A DNA stretch of 11,301 nucleotides, taken from NCBI GenBank assembly GCA_002319875.1, contig DCFS01000344.1:1-11301 (forward strand), given 5' to 3'. The notes under the pieces are model-generated. The model was not told where the DNA came from and did not search any database. It was given only the letters and a program-made list of their open reading frames with translations. The number at the start of each line of letters is the position of its first letter. The first letter of the stretch is position 1. The DNA comes from Treponema sp. UBA1798. Its GTDB lineage: Bacteria > Spirochaetota > Spirochaetia > Treponematales > Treponemataceae. Below are positions 1 through 6,810 of this stretch, one piece after another. The translations under genes were made by a program, and so were the position numbers.

Positions 1-880
1 ATTCCCGTACGTGCGCAGAAAACTTTTGACATGCAGTCCCTTTGTATACCGCTAACTGCAGGCTGATTGAAGGCTCTTCCTTAGCCAGAATAATCAGCTT
101 ACGAAGCGCTTCGGATGTCAGAACATTCTTCAGAATGGACGCAGATATTCTGAGATGCTGTAATACCTCATCCTGCCGTTTTGCATTGACAGCTCCAGCC
201 TCTTTCATCTGAACCAAGGCTTGAACAGCATTTGCAAGAGATGTGCTGATATTCAAATTTCCGGACAAAAAATAAAAATCAAGCAGCTTCTGTTCCAGTA
301 TTTTAGGCGGAACAGCCTGGTAAACCGGCGCATAAGCAGGATTCTGCCTGTCGAATGCATGGTCAAATGTCTGCAGAAGCGAAATAAAATCAAATCTGCA
401 GAAATCCGCCAGATGACGCAACTGTGCAAGAACATCATCTATTTTTACAAATTCGGGCTTCTCCAGCTGATGTATAAGTTTATCCATCGTCCGCCGCTGG
501 GATTCGAATTCTTTTGCAGGATTCCCTGATGCCCCATGTACGGAAGTTTTACGTTTTTCATAGGAAAGCGAATCAAGTAATTCCTGATCCTGAAGTGAAT
601 AACCGGTTATAACAAGCTGATCAAAAAAACGGTCGTTCCGCTTTATATCATCACTGTTTATGGTGGCCGAAAAAATGTGGTCAAGAGGTTTCGTATGTAT
701 GTATAATTTGTATACAGCTTCTGCAAAATTCGGCTGTACCAAACCATTTTTATAAATTACCGGCTGCAAAAAGCGCAATTCGGAATCAGTTTTTTTCAGC
801 TGCCGCTGTTTACGTATAACAGGAGAAGAACTCAGGAAAACAGCCTCCATAAAGTTCTTTAAAACCTGTAATAATTTCAT
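1..880 (-). CDS. DUF5312-like protein, C-terminus cut by window edge
   Basis: A minus-strand frame stays open from the ATG at 880 to the left edge, giving the first 293 residues. The product starts MKLLQVLKNFMEAVFLSSS and is soluble-looking, mostly helical and rich in Leu, Gln and Lys. It has no signal peptide, no clear membrane segment and no catalytic motif I recognise. Its N-terminus and overall character resemble the DUF5312 proteins of treponemes, a family without known function; this is family recognition, not a search result. The visible part has several predicted amphipathic helices, for example around residues 205-270. It lies 48 bases downstream of the Dus gene on the same strand but has its own predicted promoter (-35 at 910-915, -10 at 887-892) and no Shine-Dalgarno, so it may be translated from a leaderless mRNA. 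That this is a gene is very likely; the family call is moderate. Confidence 0.8.
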   Translation of the reverse strand, partial: MKLLQVLKNFMEAVFLSSSPVIRKQRQLKKTDSELRFLQPVIYKNGLVQPNFAEAVYKLYIHTKPLDHIFSATINSDDIKRNDRFFDQLVITGYSLQDQELLDSLSYEKRKTSVHGASGNPAKEFESQRRTMDKLIHQLEKPEFVKIDDVLAQLRHLADFCRFDFISLLQTFDHAFDRQNPAYAPVYQAVPPKILEQKLLDFYFLSGNLNISTSLANAVQALVQMKEAGAVNAKRQDEVLQHLRISASILKNVLTSEALRKLIILAKEEPSISLQLAVYKGTACQKFSAHVRE

Positions 881-886
881 ACTGTA

Positions 887-915
887 ATTCTATAGTGGAG
901 GAAACTGTTTTTCAA
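887..915 (-). promoter_or_regulatory. Predicted sigma70-type promoter of the DUF5312-like gene
   Basis: Read on the minus strand, TTGAAA (910-915) and TAGAAT (887-892) are separated by exactly 17 bases. Six bases follow the -10 box before the ATG at 880, so transcription would begin at or within a base or two of the start codon. The interval has no purine-rich ribosome binding site. Confidence 0.5.
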
Positions 916-928
916 GTTTTATAGCGAT

Positions 929-1996
929 TTATATTATGGAAGCAAAAATTCTGCTGTAGTCCCGGCAGGTACAGGCACTTATAATTGTCCTTCTCAGTTC
1001 CGCGCCACCTGATATTCCTTTCGAATAGGCACAAAAACGTTTCCTCATTTCCCTGCAGGCAATATCTTCTCCTTTATCCTGGACAAGGAGAGACAATTCA
1101 TGGAATCCGGCAAGAATACGATCCTTTACAAGGATTTCACTATATCTGCCGCTTTCCAGCAATTCTTTCGTCTGTTTGAATATAAAGGGATGTCCCATGG
1201 CACCGCGGGCAAACATTACGGCACTGCAGCCGGTCTGCTGTAACATAGCCTGTGCATCTTCAGGAGAAAAAACATCCCCCGAACCGAATACAGGGATACG
1301 CCCGGCTATAAACTGTACCAGCTGTTTAAGTATATCCCAGTCAGATTTACCTTCATATCCCTGAGCCCGGGTACGGGCGTGAATCGTTATAGCATCTATT
1401 CCCGCTTCAAGAGCAGCCTGCGCAGCTTCTTTCCAGGTAATATGCTCGGCATCCCATCCGGACCGTATTTTTACCGTTACCGGAACACGGCGCGGGGTCT
1501 CCATGCCATCAGGAAAACCCGGCCGGGAACCATTATAATTTCCGACAGCATTTACGACTGATTTTAAGAGCTCATAAAGCCGGTCAGGATCCCGTGTCAA
1601 TGAAGAACCGGCTCCGGTTTTTACTATTTTCGGCACAGGACAACCGGCGTTAATATCTATACATCCGGCATCGGTTTTTTCCAGAACAATACGGGCAGCA
1701 GCCGCAACTGTTTCCGGTTTCCCGCCGAACAGCTGTACTGCATATGCTTTTTCATTCGATGCACGTGACATAAGACCGGCAGTTTTTTCCGACCCCCGTG
1801 TCAAAGCCTCTGCTGACACCATTTCCGTATAGGTAAAATCAGCACCGCCCTCTACGCAGACAGAACGGAAAGAACGGTCACTGTACCCGGCCACAGGAGC
1901 CAGAAAGAGATTTCCCGGTAATGAAAGAGATCCTAATCTGACGGGATGATAAAGACTCACTCCGGAAGGCGGAATACTTTGCAACTGTTCTTCCAT
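929..1996 (-). CDS. dusB: tRNA dihydrouridine synthase, DusB type
   Basis: An FMN enzyme that reduces specific uridines of tRNA to dihydrouridine using NADPH. The 355-residue product has the Dus landmarks in order: LAPVAGYSDRSFR (about 32-44, FMN/TIM-barrel start), TEMVSAEAL (57-65), the catalytic loop DINAGCPVPK with Cys119, VTVKIRSGW (173-181), ITIHARTRAQGY (203-214) and the phosphate-binding region GSGDVFSP/FARGAMGHP (238-270). The pattern is that of DusB rather than DusA or DusC. A roughly 20-residue insert at 151-170, rich in Gly, Pro and Asn, precedes the VTVKIR strand. The reading frame overlaps the end of tatD by 40 bases. The ATG at 1996 has no good Shine-Dalgarno. A GTG at codon 13 (1958-1960) overlaps the tatD TGA and is an alternative coupled start, which would still leave the barrel intact. 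Function is confident; the exact Dus subtype is less so. Confidence 0.93.
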   Translation of the reverse strand: MEEQLQSIPPSGVSLYHPVRLGSLSLPGNLFLAPVAGYSDRSFRSVCVEGGADFTYTEMVSAEALTRGSEKTAGLMSRASNEKAYAVQLFGGKPETVAAAARIVLEKTDAGCIDINAGCPVPKIVKTGAGSSLTRDPDRLYELLKSVVNAVGNYNGSRPGFPDGMETPRRVPVTVKIRSGWDAEHITWKEAAQAALEAGIDAITIHARTRAQGYEGKSDWDILKQLVQFIAGRIPVFGSGDVFSPEDAQAMLQQTGCSAVMFARGAMGHPFIFKQTKELLESGRYSEILVKDRILAGFHELSLLVQDKGEDIACREMRKRFCAYSKGISGGAELRRTIISACTCRDYSRIFASII

Positions 1997-2733
1997 AACT
2001 GACTGCTCAATTCCTCAAGATCCATCTCAAGCATTTCGGCAAGAAAACGCGCCGTCGACGGAAGATAAGCCGGCATACTCCGCTTACGTTCACGGTATTC
2101 CGCCGGAACCATAAAAGGACTTTCCGTCTCCAGAAGAATACGGTCAAGAGGAATATTCAGCACCGTCTCATGAAGATTACGCGCATTCCGGTATGTCAGA
2201 TTGCCGGCAAAAGAAAAATATACATTCATTCCGAGACATTTTTTTGCATATTCCGCATTTTCGGAATAGCAGTGCAAAATGGCTCCTGCATCAGGAATTC
2301 GTTCAGACAGAACGTCAAACACATCCTTACCTGCATCGCGATTATGTATAATAACCGGCAGATTGTATTTCTGCGCGATCTCCAGCTGCGTAATAAACAG
2401 TTCAATCTGAGAACGCTTGTCTCCGAACTGTTTGAAATAATCAAGTCCTGTTTCACCGACCGCGACGACATTCGGCAGTTTCAAGGCTGCCTCAATTTTC
2501 GCCGCCCAGTCTTTTCCCGGATTTACAACTTCTGATGGAGCAACGCCGACAGCATGATAAATTCCAGCCACAGCTTTTAAACTGTTATACACGATTTCAA
2601 AATCATGAAGACTGTTATTAATGCTTACAATACGGGTAACTCCAGCCTGTTTCGCTTTCTGAATAACACGAAGCTGTTCAATAGGATCATCATAAATCAA
2701 CCCGATATGGGCATGAGTATCAAAGAATTGCAT
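1957..2733 (-). CDS. tatD: TatD-family metal-dependent hydrolase (DNase-like)
   Basis: A 258-residue cytoplasmic amidohydrolase-fold enzyme; family members are metal-dependent 3'-5' exonucleases or DNases with proposed roles in DNA repair and nucleic-acid turnover. Visible ligands are the N-terminal DTHAHI (His7, His9), GETGLDYF with Glu94, IIHNRDA with His130, LHCYSE with His154 and the C-terminal LLETESPF. The usual last motif is ETD-x-P; here the Asp is Glu204. The usual GxHP loop reads VGVAPSEV at 62-69, lacking its His. Length matches the family. The start is supported by GGAAG seven bases upstream of the ATG at 2733. It is the first gene of a minus-strand unit with dus, overlapping it by 40 bases, and is read divergently from the M23 gene. 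Family is confident; whether the Asp-to-Glu change affects activity is unknown. Confidence 0.93.
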   Translation of the reverse strand: MQFFDTHAHIGLIYDDPIEQLRVIQKAKQAGVTRIVSINNSLHDFEIVYNSLKAVAGIYHAVGVAPSEVVNPGKDWAAKIEAALKLPNVVAVGETGLDYFKQFGDKRSQIELFITQLEIAQKYNLPVIIHNRDAGKDVFDVLSERIPDAGAILHCYSENAEYAKKCLGMNVYFSFAGNLTYRNARNLHETVLNIPLDRILLETESPFMVPAEYRERKRSMPAYLPSTARFLAEMLEMDLEELSSQLWKNSCKVFRLPE

Positions 2734-2785
2734 GGCTTAGCTTCCAGAAAAAAGAATTAAGAAGGCGGAATGCCTCTGGATAAGG

Positions 2786-2799
2786 AAAGTATATACTTT
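2786..2799. repeat. 14-base perfect palindrome in divergent region
   Basis: AAAGTATATACTTT is a perfect dyad. Flanking GG on the left and CC on the right extend the symmetry if one extra T (2800) is allowed. It lies between tatD and the M23 promoter and would fall in the tatD mRNA leader. It could be a repressor-type operator or chance in an AT-rich stretch. Confidence 0.35.
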
Positions 2800-2818
2800 T
2801 CCGTTGTTCCTGCCGATA

Positions 2819-2847
2819 AAGATAACACAGGATTCTTCTGGCGTCAA
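2819..2847 (-). promoter_or_regulatory. Possible promoter of the tatD-dus unit
   Basis: On the minus strand TTGACG (2842-2847) and TATCTT (2819-2824) are 17 bases apart. Transcription would start near 2812, leaving a leader of about 78 bases before the tatD ATG. The -35 is good and the -10 is weak. Confidence 0.35.
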
Positions 2848-2884
2848 CAAGCATTTAACCTGCAGACCTTTAACAGCCGGTTAT

Positions 2885-2913
2885 TTGACATGTTTGACTT
2901 TAACTACTATACT
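2885..2913 (+). promoter_or_regulatory. Near-consensus sigma70 promoter of the M23-bactofilin operon
   Basis: TTGACA (2885-2890, perfect -35) and TATACT (2908-2913, one mismatch from TATAAT) are separated by 17 bases. The predicted transcription start is near 2920. It lies within the longest open frame of the peptidase gene, which argues that translation begins downstream, at the TTG at 2956. Confidence 0.72.
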
Positions 2914-2942
2914 ATTAACTCTGAGCATGGTACAATCAGCTT

Positions 2943-2947
2943 GGGAG
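2943..2947 (+). promoter_or_regulatory. Ribosome binding site that sets the M23 start at TTG 2956
   Basis: GGGAG sits eight bases before an in-frame TTG at 2956. The ATG at 2770 would lie upstream of the promoter, and the later in-frame ATG at 3094 has no purine-rich sequence before it. The TTG is therefore the best-supported start. Confidence 0.5.
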
Positions 2948-2955
2948 AAGTTATT

Positions 2956-3978
2956 TTGGCACGGGCACACAGATATAGAAATTATGAAAAAAATTTTGCC
3001 GCCTCTTGTATAAGTTTTCTCCATAGAAGCTGCAGAGCTTTCTGCCGTCTTTTTGTATCAGTTTTTCATATATTCGATAATAAATTAACAATAATGATCG
3101 TTCCTCATTCAGAAGGAAAAGTAATAAATTTCCAGACGAATGTTTTTGCACTGGTATCAGGAGTCGTGATCATCCTCGGAATCGTTTCATCATTCTTTTA
3201 TTTTAACAGGCAGGTAGCAGGTTCCAGCGCCGAGATTTCACGTCTTATGAATGAAAACAGGCAGACTCTTGCAAGTCTTGACGAACTGCGTGATGAAAAC
3301 AACAACCTTCTTCAGACGGCCAAAAGGTTTCAGAATTCGCTTTCACAATCTCTGTCCGTTCTTGGCATAGAACAATCTGATTCCATTTCAAAGGCCTCTA
3401 TGAAAGACAGCGATCTTTCTGCACTTTTCGGGACCGACGATATTGCCTCCGGCTCCCTGCGGGAAGCAACTGATATCAGAAATCTTACTACCTATCTTGA
3501 CAATGCAGTACAGCCGATAGAGCAGATCGGTAAAATGCTTGAAAGCCAGAATACACTCTTTACCGATATTCCCAGTATCTGGCCGGTACAAAATCCGAAT
3601 GCCCATATTTCCATGGGATTCGGACCCACCGTTCATCCTATAACAGGCCAGTGGTACATTCATAAAGGAATGGATTTTTCTACATGGCGTTCAGGCGACC
3701 CGATTCTGGCTACTGCAAACGGCCAGATTGTAACAGTCGGTTATAATTCAAGTTTTGGAAATTATGTGATAATCAAGCACAAACATGGTATATATACAAG
3801 ATATGCCCATATGGCAACAATCCGTGTCAGGAAAGGGCAATTCGTTTCACAGCGTGATATAATCGGTACAATCGGTAATACCGGTGTTACAACAGGACCA
3901 CATCTGCATTATGAAGTTCATATCGGTTCGGATGTCGTAGATCCTGCAAAGTATATTAACGTAAAATTATCTGATTAG
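2956..3978 (+). CDS. Membrane-anchored M23 (LytM-type) metallopeptidase
   Basis: A predicted peptidoglycan endopeptidase. From the TTG at 2956 the product has 340 residues: a basic cytoplasmic N-terminus containing LTIMIVPHSEGKV (about 44-56), one membrane segment (about 61-83), a coiled-coil or helical region (about 90-133), a linker, and a C-terminal M23 domain (about 218-333). Zinc and catalytic residues are all present: HKGMD (His236, Asp240), YAHM (His285) and HLHYEV (His316, His318), so it should be active. The catalytic domain would face the periplasm. The open frame extends to an ATG at 2770, but that adds 62 residues without domain character and spans the promoter at 2885-2913. It is followed nine bases later by a bactofilin gene; M23 peptidase plus bactofilin is a known pairing in cell-shape systems such as Helicobacter CcmA/Csd. 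Function is confident, the start moderately so. Confidence 0.88.
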   Translation: MARAHRYRNYEKNFAASCISFLHRSCRAFCRLFVSVFHIFDNKLTIMIVPHSEGKVINFQTNVFALVSGVVIILGIVSSFFYFNRQVAGSSAEISRLMNENRQTLASLDELRDENNNLLQTAKRFQNSLSQSLSVLGIEQSDSISKASMKDSDLSALFGTDDIASGSLREATDIRNLTTYLDNAVQPIEQIGKMLESQNTLFTDIPSIWPVQNPNAHISMGFGPTVHPITGQWYIHKGMDFSTWRSGDPILATANGQIVTVGYNSSFGNYVIIKHKHGIYTRYAHMATIRVRKGQFVSQRDIIGTIGNTGVTTGPHLHYEVHIGSDVVDPAKYINVKLSD

Positions 3979-3987
3979 CGAAATCAT

Positions 3988-4401
3988 ATGGCTTTTCATT
4001 CTGACGATATTTCAATCAATACTCTCATAGGCCCGGGTTCTACAATATCCGGAAATGTTCATGGATCCGGTTTCGTACGCATCGATGGCGATATCGACGG
4101 TAACTTCGAAACGGATGGTAATGTTATCATTGGTGAAAAAGCAAGAATAAAAGGCAATATCACTGCAAAATCTGCGGTGATATGCGGAATTGTTCTGGGA
4201 GACGTTTCCGCAAAAGAAAGTGTACAGCTTCTTCCTACTTCAACCGTTATCGGTGATATTCTTACACAGCACCTGCAGGTTGCTGATAAAGTAGTTCTGC
4301 ACGGCCATTGTATTTCTGTCACTGATCCGGATTCCTTTGCCGAAAAAGCAGCTCAATTCACAGAGAAAAAAGTTATCCGCAGGAAGGTTATCCGTACATG
4401 A
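3988..4401 (+). CDS. Bactofilin (polymer-forming cytoskeletal protein)
   Basis: A 137-residue protein with the bactofilin domain (DUF583): a core of short beta-helix repeats from about residue 13 to 105. The repeats show the family's hydrophobic/Gly periodicity, as in GPGSTISGNVHGSGFVRIDG and later VIIGEKARIKGNI. The N-terminal tail is short and the C-terminus ends in a basic stretch (KKVIRRKVIRT), the usual disordered ends. Bactofilins assemble without nucleotide into cytoplasmic or membrane-associated filaments and position cell-wall enzymes. Here the gene starts nine bases after the M23 peptidase stop, so the pair probably works together on local peptidoglycan remodelling and helical or curved cell shape. 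Its stop overlaps the start of the next gene (ATGA), indicating translational coupling. The upstream ribosome binding site is weak. Confidence 0.93.
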   Translation: MAFHSDDISINTLIGPGSTISGNVHGSGFVRIDGDIDGNFETDGNVIIGEKARIKGNITAKSAVICGIVLGDVSAKESVQLLPTSTVIGDILTQHLQVADKVVLHGHCISVTDPDSFAEKAAQFTEKKVIRRKVIRT

Positions 4402-4934
4402 CATCGGTAGATCCGCTTAATCAGTCTCTTTATTTTTCAGCAGTTGCATCTGCTGCACAACAGGCTTCTACGGAAGCCAGAAAAAAAGAAAAAGCGGTTT
4501 CTGCAAAACGGACTCCATTTACATCAGCATTGAAAAAATCAATTGAAAAGGAAGCACTGGTTTCAGCAGGCCTTCCGGTAGAAATTGCCGGTTTATCTGA
4601 GGAAGATGCCATCGTATTTCTGAAAGATGCAGTCGATACCGCCGGTGATGAACTGATTGAAAAAATGACAGCATCCGCTTTTTCCGGATACAGAAATGCG
4701 GTAAGCCAGTTCATGCGTTATATAGTTAAAAATACTTTTGAAATAGAAAAACATAAAAGACCGGGATTTAACAGAAAAGGAAAGCCCAGGGATCCCGCAA
4801 TCCAGATACAGATAATAAACAAAAAACTGGATACACTTGCATCAGATTTATTATATAATCATCTGGAAAAACTGAAACTGCTTGCCAAAGTTGATGAAAT
4901 TAATGGATTAATCGTAGACGTACTTGCGGTGTAA
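4398..4934 (+). CDS. YaaR-like protein (DUF327)
   Basis: A 178-residue, mainly helical, cytoplasmic protein. The N-terminal 45 residues are Ala/Lys-rich and look disordered. The rest matches the DUF327/YaaR layout: a helix with SAFSGYRNAVSQFMRYIVKN (about 93-112), a basic segment around KRPGFNRKGKPRDP, and a C-terminal helical region ending KLKLLAKVDEINGLIVDVL, which resembles the LLxKIxEIxGLLIxL end of Bacillus YaaR. No molecular function is established for the family. In Bacillus, yaaR sits near holB and yaaT; here it directly precedes the YaaT/RicT homologue without holB. The start ATG overlaps the bactofilin TGA. Family recognition is good; function unknown. Confidence 0.82.
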   Translation: MTSVDPLNQSLYFSAVASAAQQASTEARKKEKAVSAKRTPFTSALKKSIEKEALVSAGLPVEIAGLSEEDAIVFLKDAVDTAGDELIEKMTASAFSGYRNAVSQFMRYIVKNTFEIEKHKRPGFNRKGKPRDPAIQIQIINKKLDTLASDLLYNHLEKLKLLAKVDEINGLIVDVLAV

Positions 4935-4959
4935 TTATATAGTACGTACAGGTGAAAAT

Positions 4960-5889
4960 ATGAGTGATATTTTTGAAAATGACATAGATACAGAGAATGA
5001 AGATATATCAGACCTTGAAGATTCAAATGTCACAGATATTTCATCAGACACTATATCAGGTTTTGTATATCCGGATCCTCTATACCGGCTTAAACTTGAG
5101 TATTCCAGTGAGGGCGTCTATGCAACAACGGAAAACGGACTGCAATTAAAGAGTGGCGATCACGTAATGATCCCTACCCGGTACGGTAAGGATATGGCTG
5201 TCGTTCTTGGAAAATCAAGAAAACCAGTGGGAATAAAACCGGCAGATGTCGTAATAGTAGATCATATAGCTACACAGGATGATCTAAACCGGTCAGAATC
5301 ATTAAAACAGAAAGAACTTGAGGCCTGTGCAATATTCAGGGAAAAGGCTGTAGCTCATAAACTCGATATGAAGCTCATAGCAGCGCATTTTCTTATTGAC
5401 GAACAGAAAGTTCTTTTTTTCTTCAGTGCTGACAACCGTGTTGATTTCCGGGAACTTGTAAAGGATCTCGTGTCTGTTTTTAAGATGCGTATTGAACTGC
5501 GCCAGGTCGGCGTACGGGACGAATCAAGAATAACAGGCGGCCTCGGAGTATGCGGCAGGCCTTACTGCTGTCATTATGTTTCCGACAAACTCCGTCCGGT
5601 CTCAATACGTATGGCAAAAGACCAGAATCTGTCTCTCAATTCAATGAAAATTTCAGGCCAGTGCGGAAGGCTTCTGTGCTGTCTTTCATATGAGTATGAC
5701 TGGTATTCGGAAGCACGAAAAAAATTACCTTCCGAAGGCCTGCATCTTTTTTATGACGGTACAAAATTCCGGATAACGGAAGTAAATCTTTTAACATCAA
5801 TGGTAAAAATGCTCGGAGAAGATGGCAGGGTTATAGAGATCAATGCCAGCCGTTTTACCAGAGAAAATAATTCATGGAAAATAAACTGA
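4960..5889 (+). CDS. ricT: PSP1-domain protein, RicT/YaaT-like
   Basis: A 309-residue cytoplasmic protein of the PSP1/YaaT family. In Bacillus the homologue RicT joins RicA and RicF in an iron-sulfur complex that affects RNA processing and development. The first 35 residues are very acidic (Asp/Glu-rich). The conserved core follows, with two cysteine signatures, GVCGRPYCC (Cys198, 203, 204) and GQCGRLLCCLSYE (Cys235, 240, 241). The ATG at 4960 is preferred because AGGTG lies five bases upstream; an in-frame TTG at 4924 would overlap the yaaR-like gene and has no ribosome binding site. It begins 25 bases after the preceding stop and is the last gene of the M23-bactofilin operon. No RicA or RicF homologue is in the window, so the Ric complex role is inferred from the family only. 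Confidence 0.9.
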   Translation: MSDIFENDIDTENEDISDLEDSNVTDISSDTISGFVYPDPLYRLKLEYSSEGVYATTENGLQLKSGDHVMIPTRYGKDMAVVLGKSRKPVGIKPADVVIVDHIATQDDLNRSESLKQKELEACAIFREKAVAHKLDMKLIAAHFLIDEQKVLFFFSADNRVDFRELVKDLVSVFKMRIELRQVGVRDESRITGGLGVCGRPYCCHYVSDKLRPVSIRMAKDQNLSLNSMKISGQCGRLLCCLSYEYDWYSEARKKLPSEGLHLFYDGTKFRITEVNLLTSMVKMLGEDGRVIEINASRFTRENNSWKIN

Positions 5890-5897
5890 TAAGTCAG

Positions 5898-5938
5898 GGA
5901 TACACTGATCAAACTAATGGAATTTAATCAGTGCATCC
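5898..5938. terminator. Inverted repeat between convergent genes, probable bidirectional terminator
   Basis: Two 12-base arms (5898-5909 and 5927-5938) pair at 11 of 12 positions around a 17-base loop. It fills most of the 49-base gap between the ends of the RicT-like and methyltransferase genes. No run of T follows on either strand, so it is not a textbook intrinsic terminator. Its position between convergent stops is the main support. Confidence 0.45.
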
Positions 5939-6670
5939 TCAGCTTATAACAGCTATCATAACAGGACTTTTGATGGTAAATTCATTTCCGTCAAAAGAAC
6001 TGTAAAATTCGCATCGCGAGAATCCGGCTTCATTTGAAAAATCGATGATCTCTGCTTTCCGCAGAGGATAAATGGGAATATCCTTAAGGACTGGCAGTAT
6101 TTTCCCGTTTCCTGTTTCGACATCCTGCTGCATGTACTTATTTCCGTCTTCTTTCGTTATTATCTTTGTCAGCAGACGTGCGCGTATACTGCTTGATTCA
6201 GGAAGTTCCGCAACCGGTTCAGTGGTAAAATAATCGTAATTATAAAGCTGAATAACAAGTTTTCCTTTATTTGTAAGAAGTTCCCTGCAATCAAAAAAAA
6301 ATTTACGCATCAGTATACGATCGTGAATAAATTCAATACGGTCATCCAGACAGGAAACGACATTATAAAATCTTCTGCCCAGAAAACGGATCATTTCCAG
6401 AGATGACATCTGGAAATATCTGATAGACATGAGCTGATTCCTTTTCCGGCGATTGGCAGAATCAAGTACTTCACGAAACGTTTCAAGTCCCGTAACATCC
6501 GCACCTTTCTCTGCAAGATAATTTTCGAGCATACCCGTACCGCAGCCGATCCGAAGGATTTTTACAGGCTCATCATAACAGTCCATCAATTCATCATAAA
6601 AACTTTTTTGAGCATCCGTTACCGGATACAGCTCGTCATAATATTCAACGATATTTTGAATTAACTCCAT
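5939..6670 (-). CDS. Class I SAM-dependent methyltransferase
   Basis: From the ATG at 6670 the product has 243 residues. It has the Rossmann-type SAM-binding motif ILRIGCGTGML (about 38-48), an acidic residue after the second strand (VTGLETF), a motif near residues 104-109 (VVSCLDD) and the later strand GKLVIQLYNYDYF. The substrate cannot be inferred; the N-terminal MELIQNIVEYYDELYP helix is typical of small stand-alone methyltransferases. An upstream ATG at 6691 would add seven residues, but it falls between the -35 and -10 of a predicted promoter, and its AGGA is only two bases away, so the ATG at 6670 is preferred. The gene stands alone, convergent to the ricT operon and divergent from the hydrogenase cluster. 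Family confident, substrate unknown. Confidence 0.85.
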   Translation of the reverse strand: MELIQNIVEYYDELYPVTDAQKSFYDELMDCYDEPVKILRIGCGTGMLENYLAEKGADVTGLETFREVLDSANRRKRNQLMSIRYFQMSSLEMIRFLGRRFYNVVSCLDDRIEFIHDRILMRKFFFDCRELLTNKGKLVIQLYNYDYFTTEPVAELPESSSIRARLLTKIITKEDGNKYMQQDVETGNGKILPVLKDIPIYPLRKAEIIDFSNEAGFSRCEFYSSFDGNEFTIKSPVMIAVIS

Positions 6671-6679
6671 ATATAATAA

Positions 6680-6707
6680 ATTATACGTCATAATCCTGAA
6701 TTTGCAA
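6680..6707 (-). promoter_or_regulatory. Predicted promoter of the methyltransferase gene
   Basis: On the minus strand TTGCAA (6702-6707) and a perfect TATAAT (6680-6685) are 16 bases apart. Only nine bases separate the -10 box from the ATG at 6670, so the mRNA leader would be about one to three bases. The region is AT-rich, so chance matches are possible. Confidence 0.45.
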
Positions 6708-6774
6708 TTAATTTAATTAAGACAGATTCAAAAGTTAAAAATTTCTGCATATTTTGTTATACAGCCGGGATTGA

Positions 6775-6803
6775 TTGACTTATTTAAAACTTGCACATAG
6801 AAT
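6775..6803 (+). promoter_or_regulatory. Predicted promoter of the hydrogenase operon
   Basis: TTGACT (6775-6780) and TAGAAT (6798-6803) are 17 bases apart. Seven bases then lead to the ATG at 6811, so transcription should start at or next to the start codon. No Shine-Dalgarno precedes that ATG. The arrangement copies that of the DUF5312-like gene (TAGAAT, then ATG six bases on). Confidence 0.55.
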
Positions 6804-6810
6804 AAAATAT

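Noticed and set aside
221..529. Plus-strand 102-codon open frame
   Set aside because: It lies antisense to the long uninterrupted minus-strand frame of the DUF5312-like gene and has no recognisable protein features.
4924..4959. TTG start 12 codons upstream for the RicT-like gene
   Set aside because: It overlaps the preceding gene and lacks a ribosome binding site, while ATG 4960 has AGGTG at a good distance.
6671..6691. Upstream ATG of the methyltransferase
   Set aside because: It falls between the predicted -35 and -10 boxes and its AGGA is too close; kept only as an alternative start.
6708..6720. TTAATT-T-AATTAA symmetry in the methyltransferase/hydrogenase divergent region, considered as a regulator site
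   Set aside because: It is low-complexity AT sequence with short arms, and no TTGTGAA-type Rex site was seen.
6775..6810. TTG start 12 codons upstream for the first ferredoxin
   Set aside because: The TTG is part of the predicted -35 box, and the added residues do not fit the ferredoxin fold.
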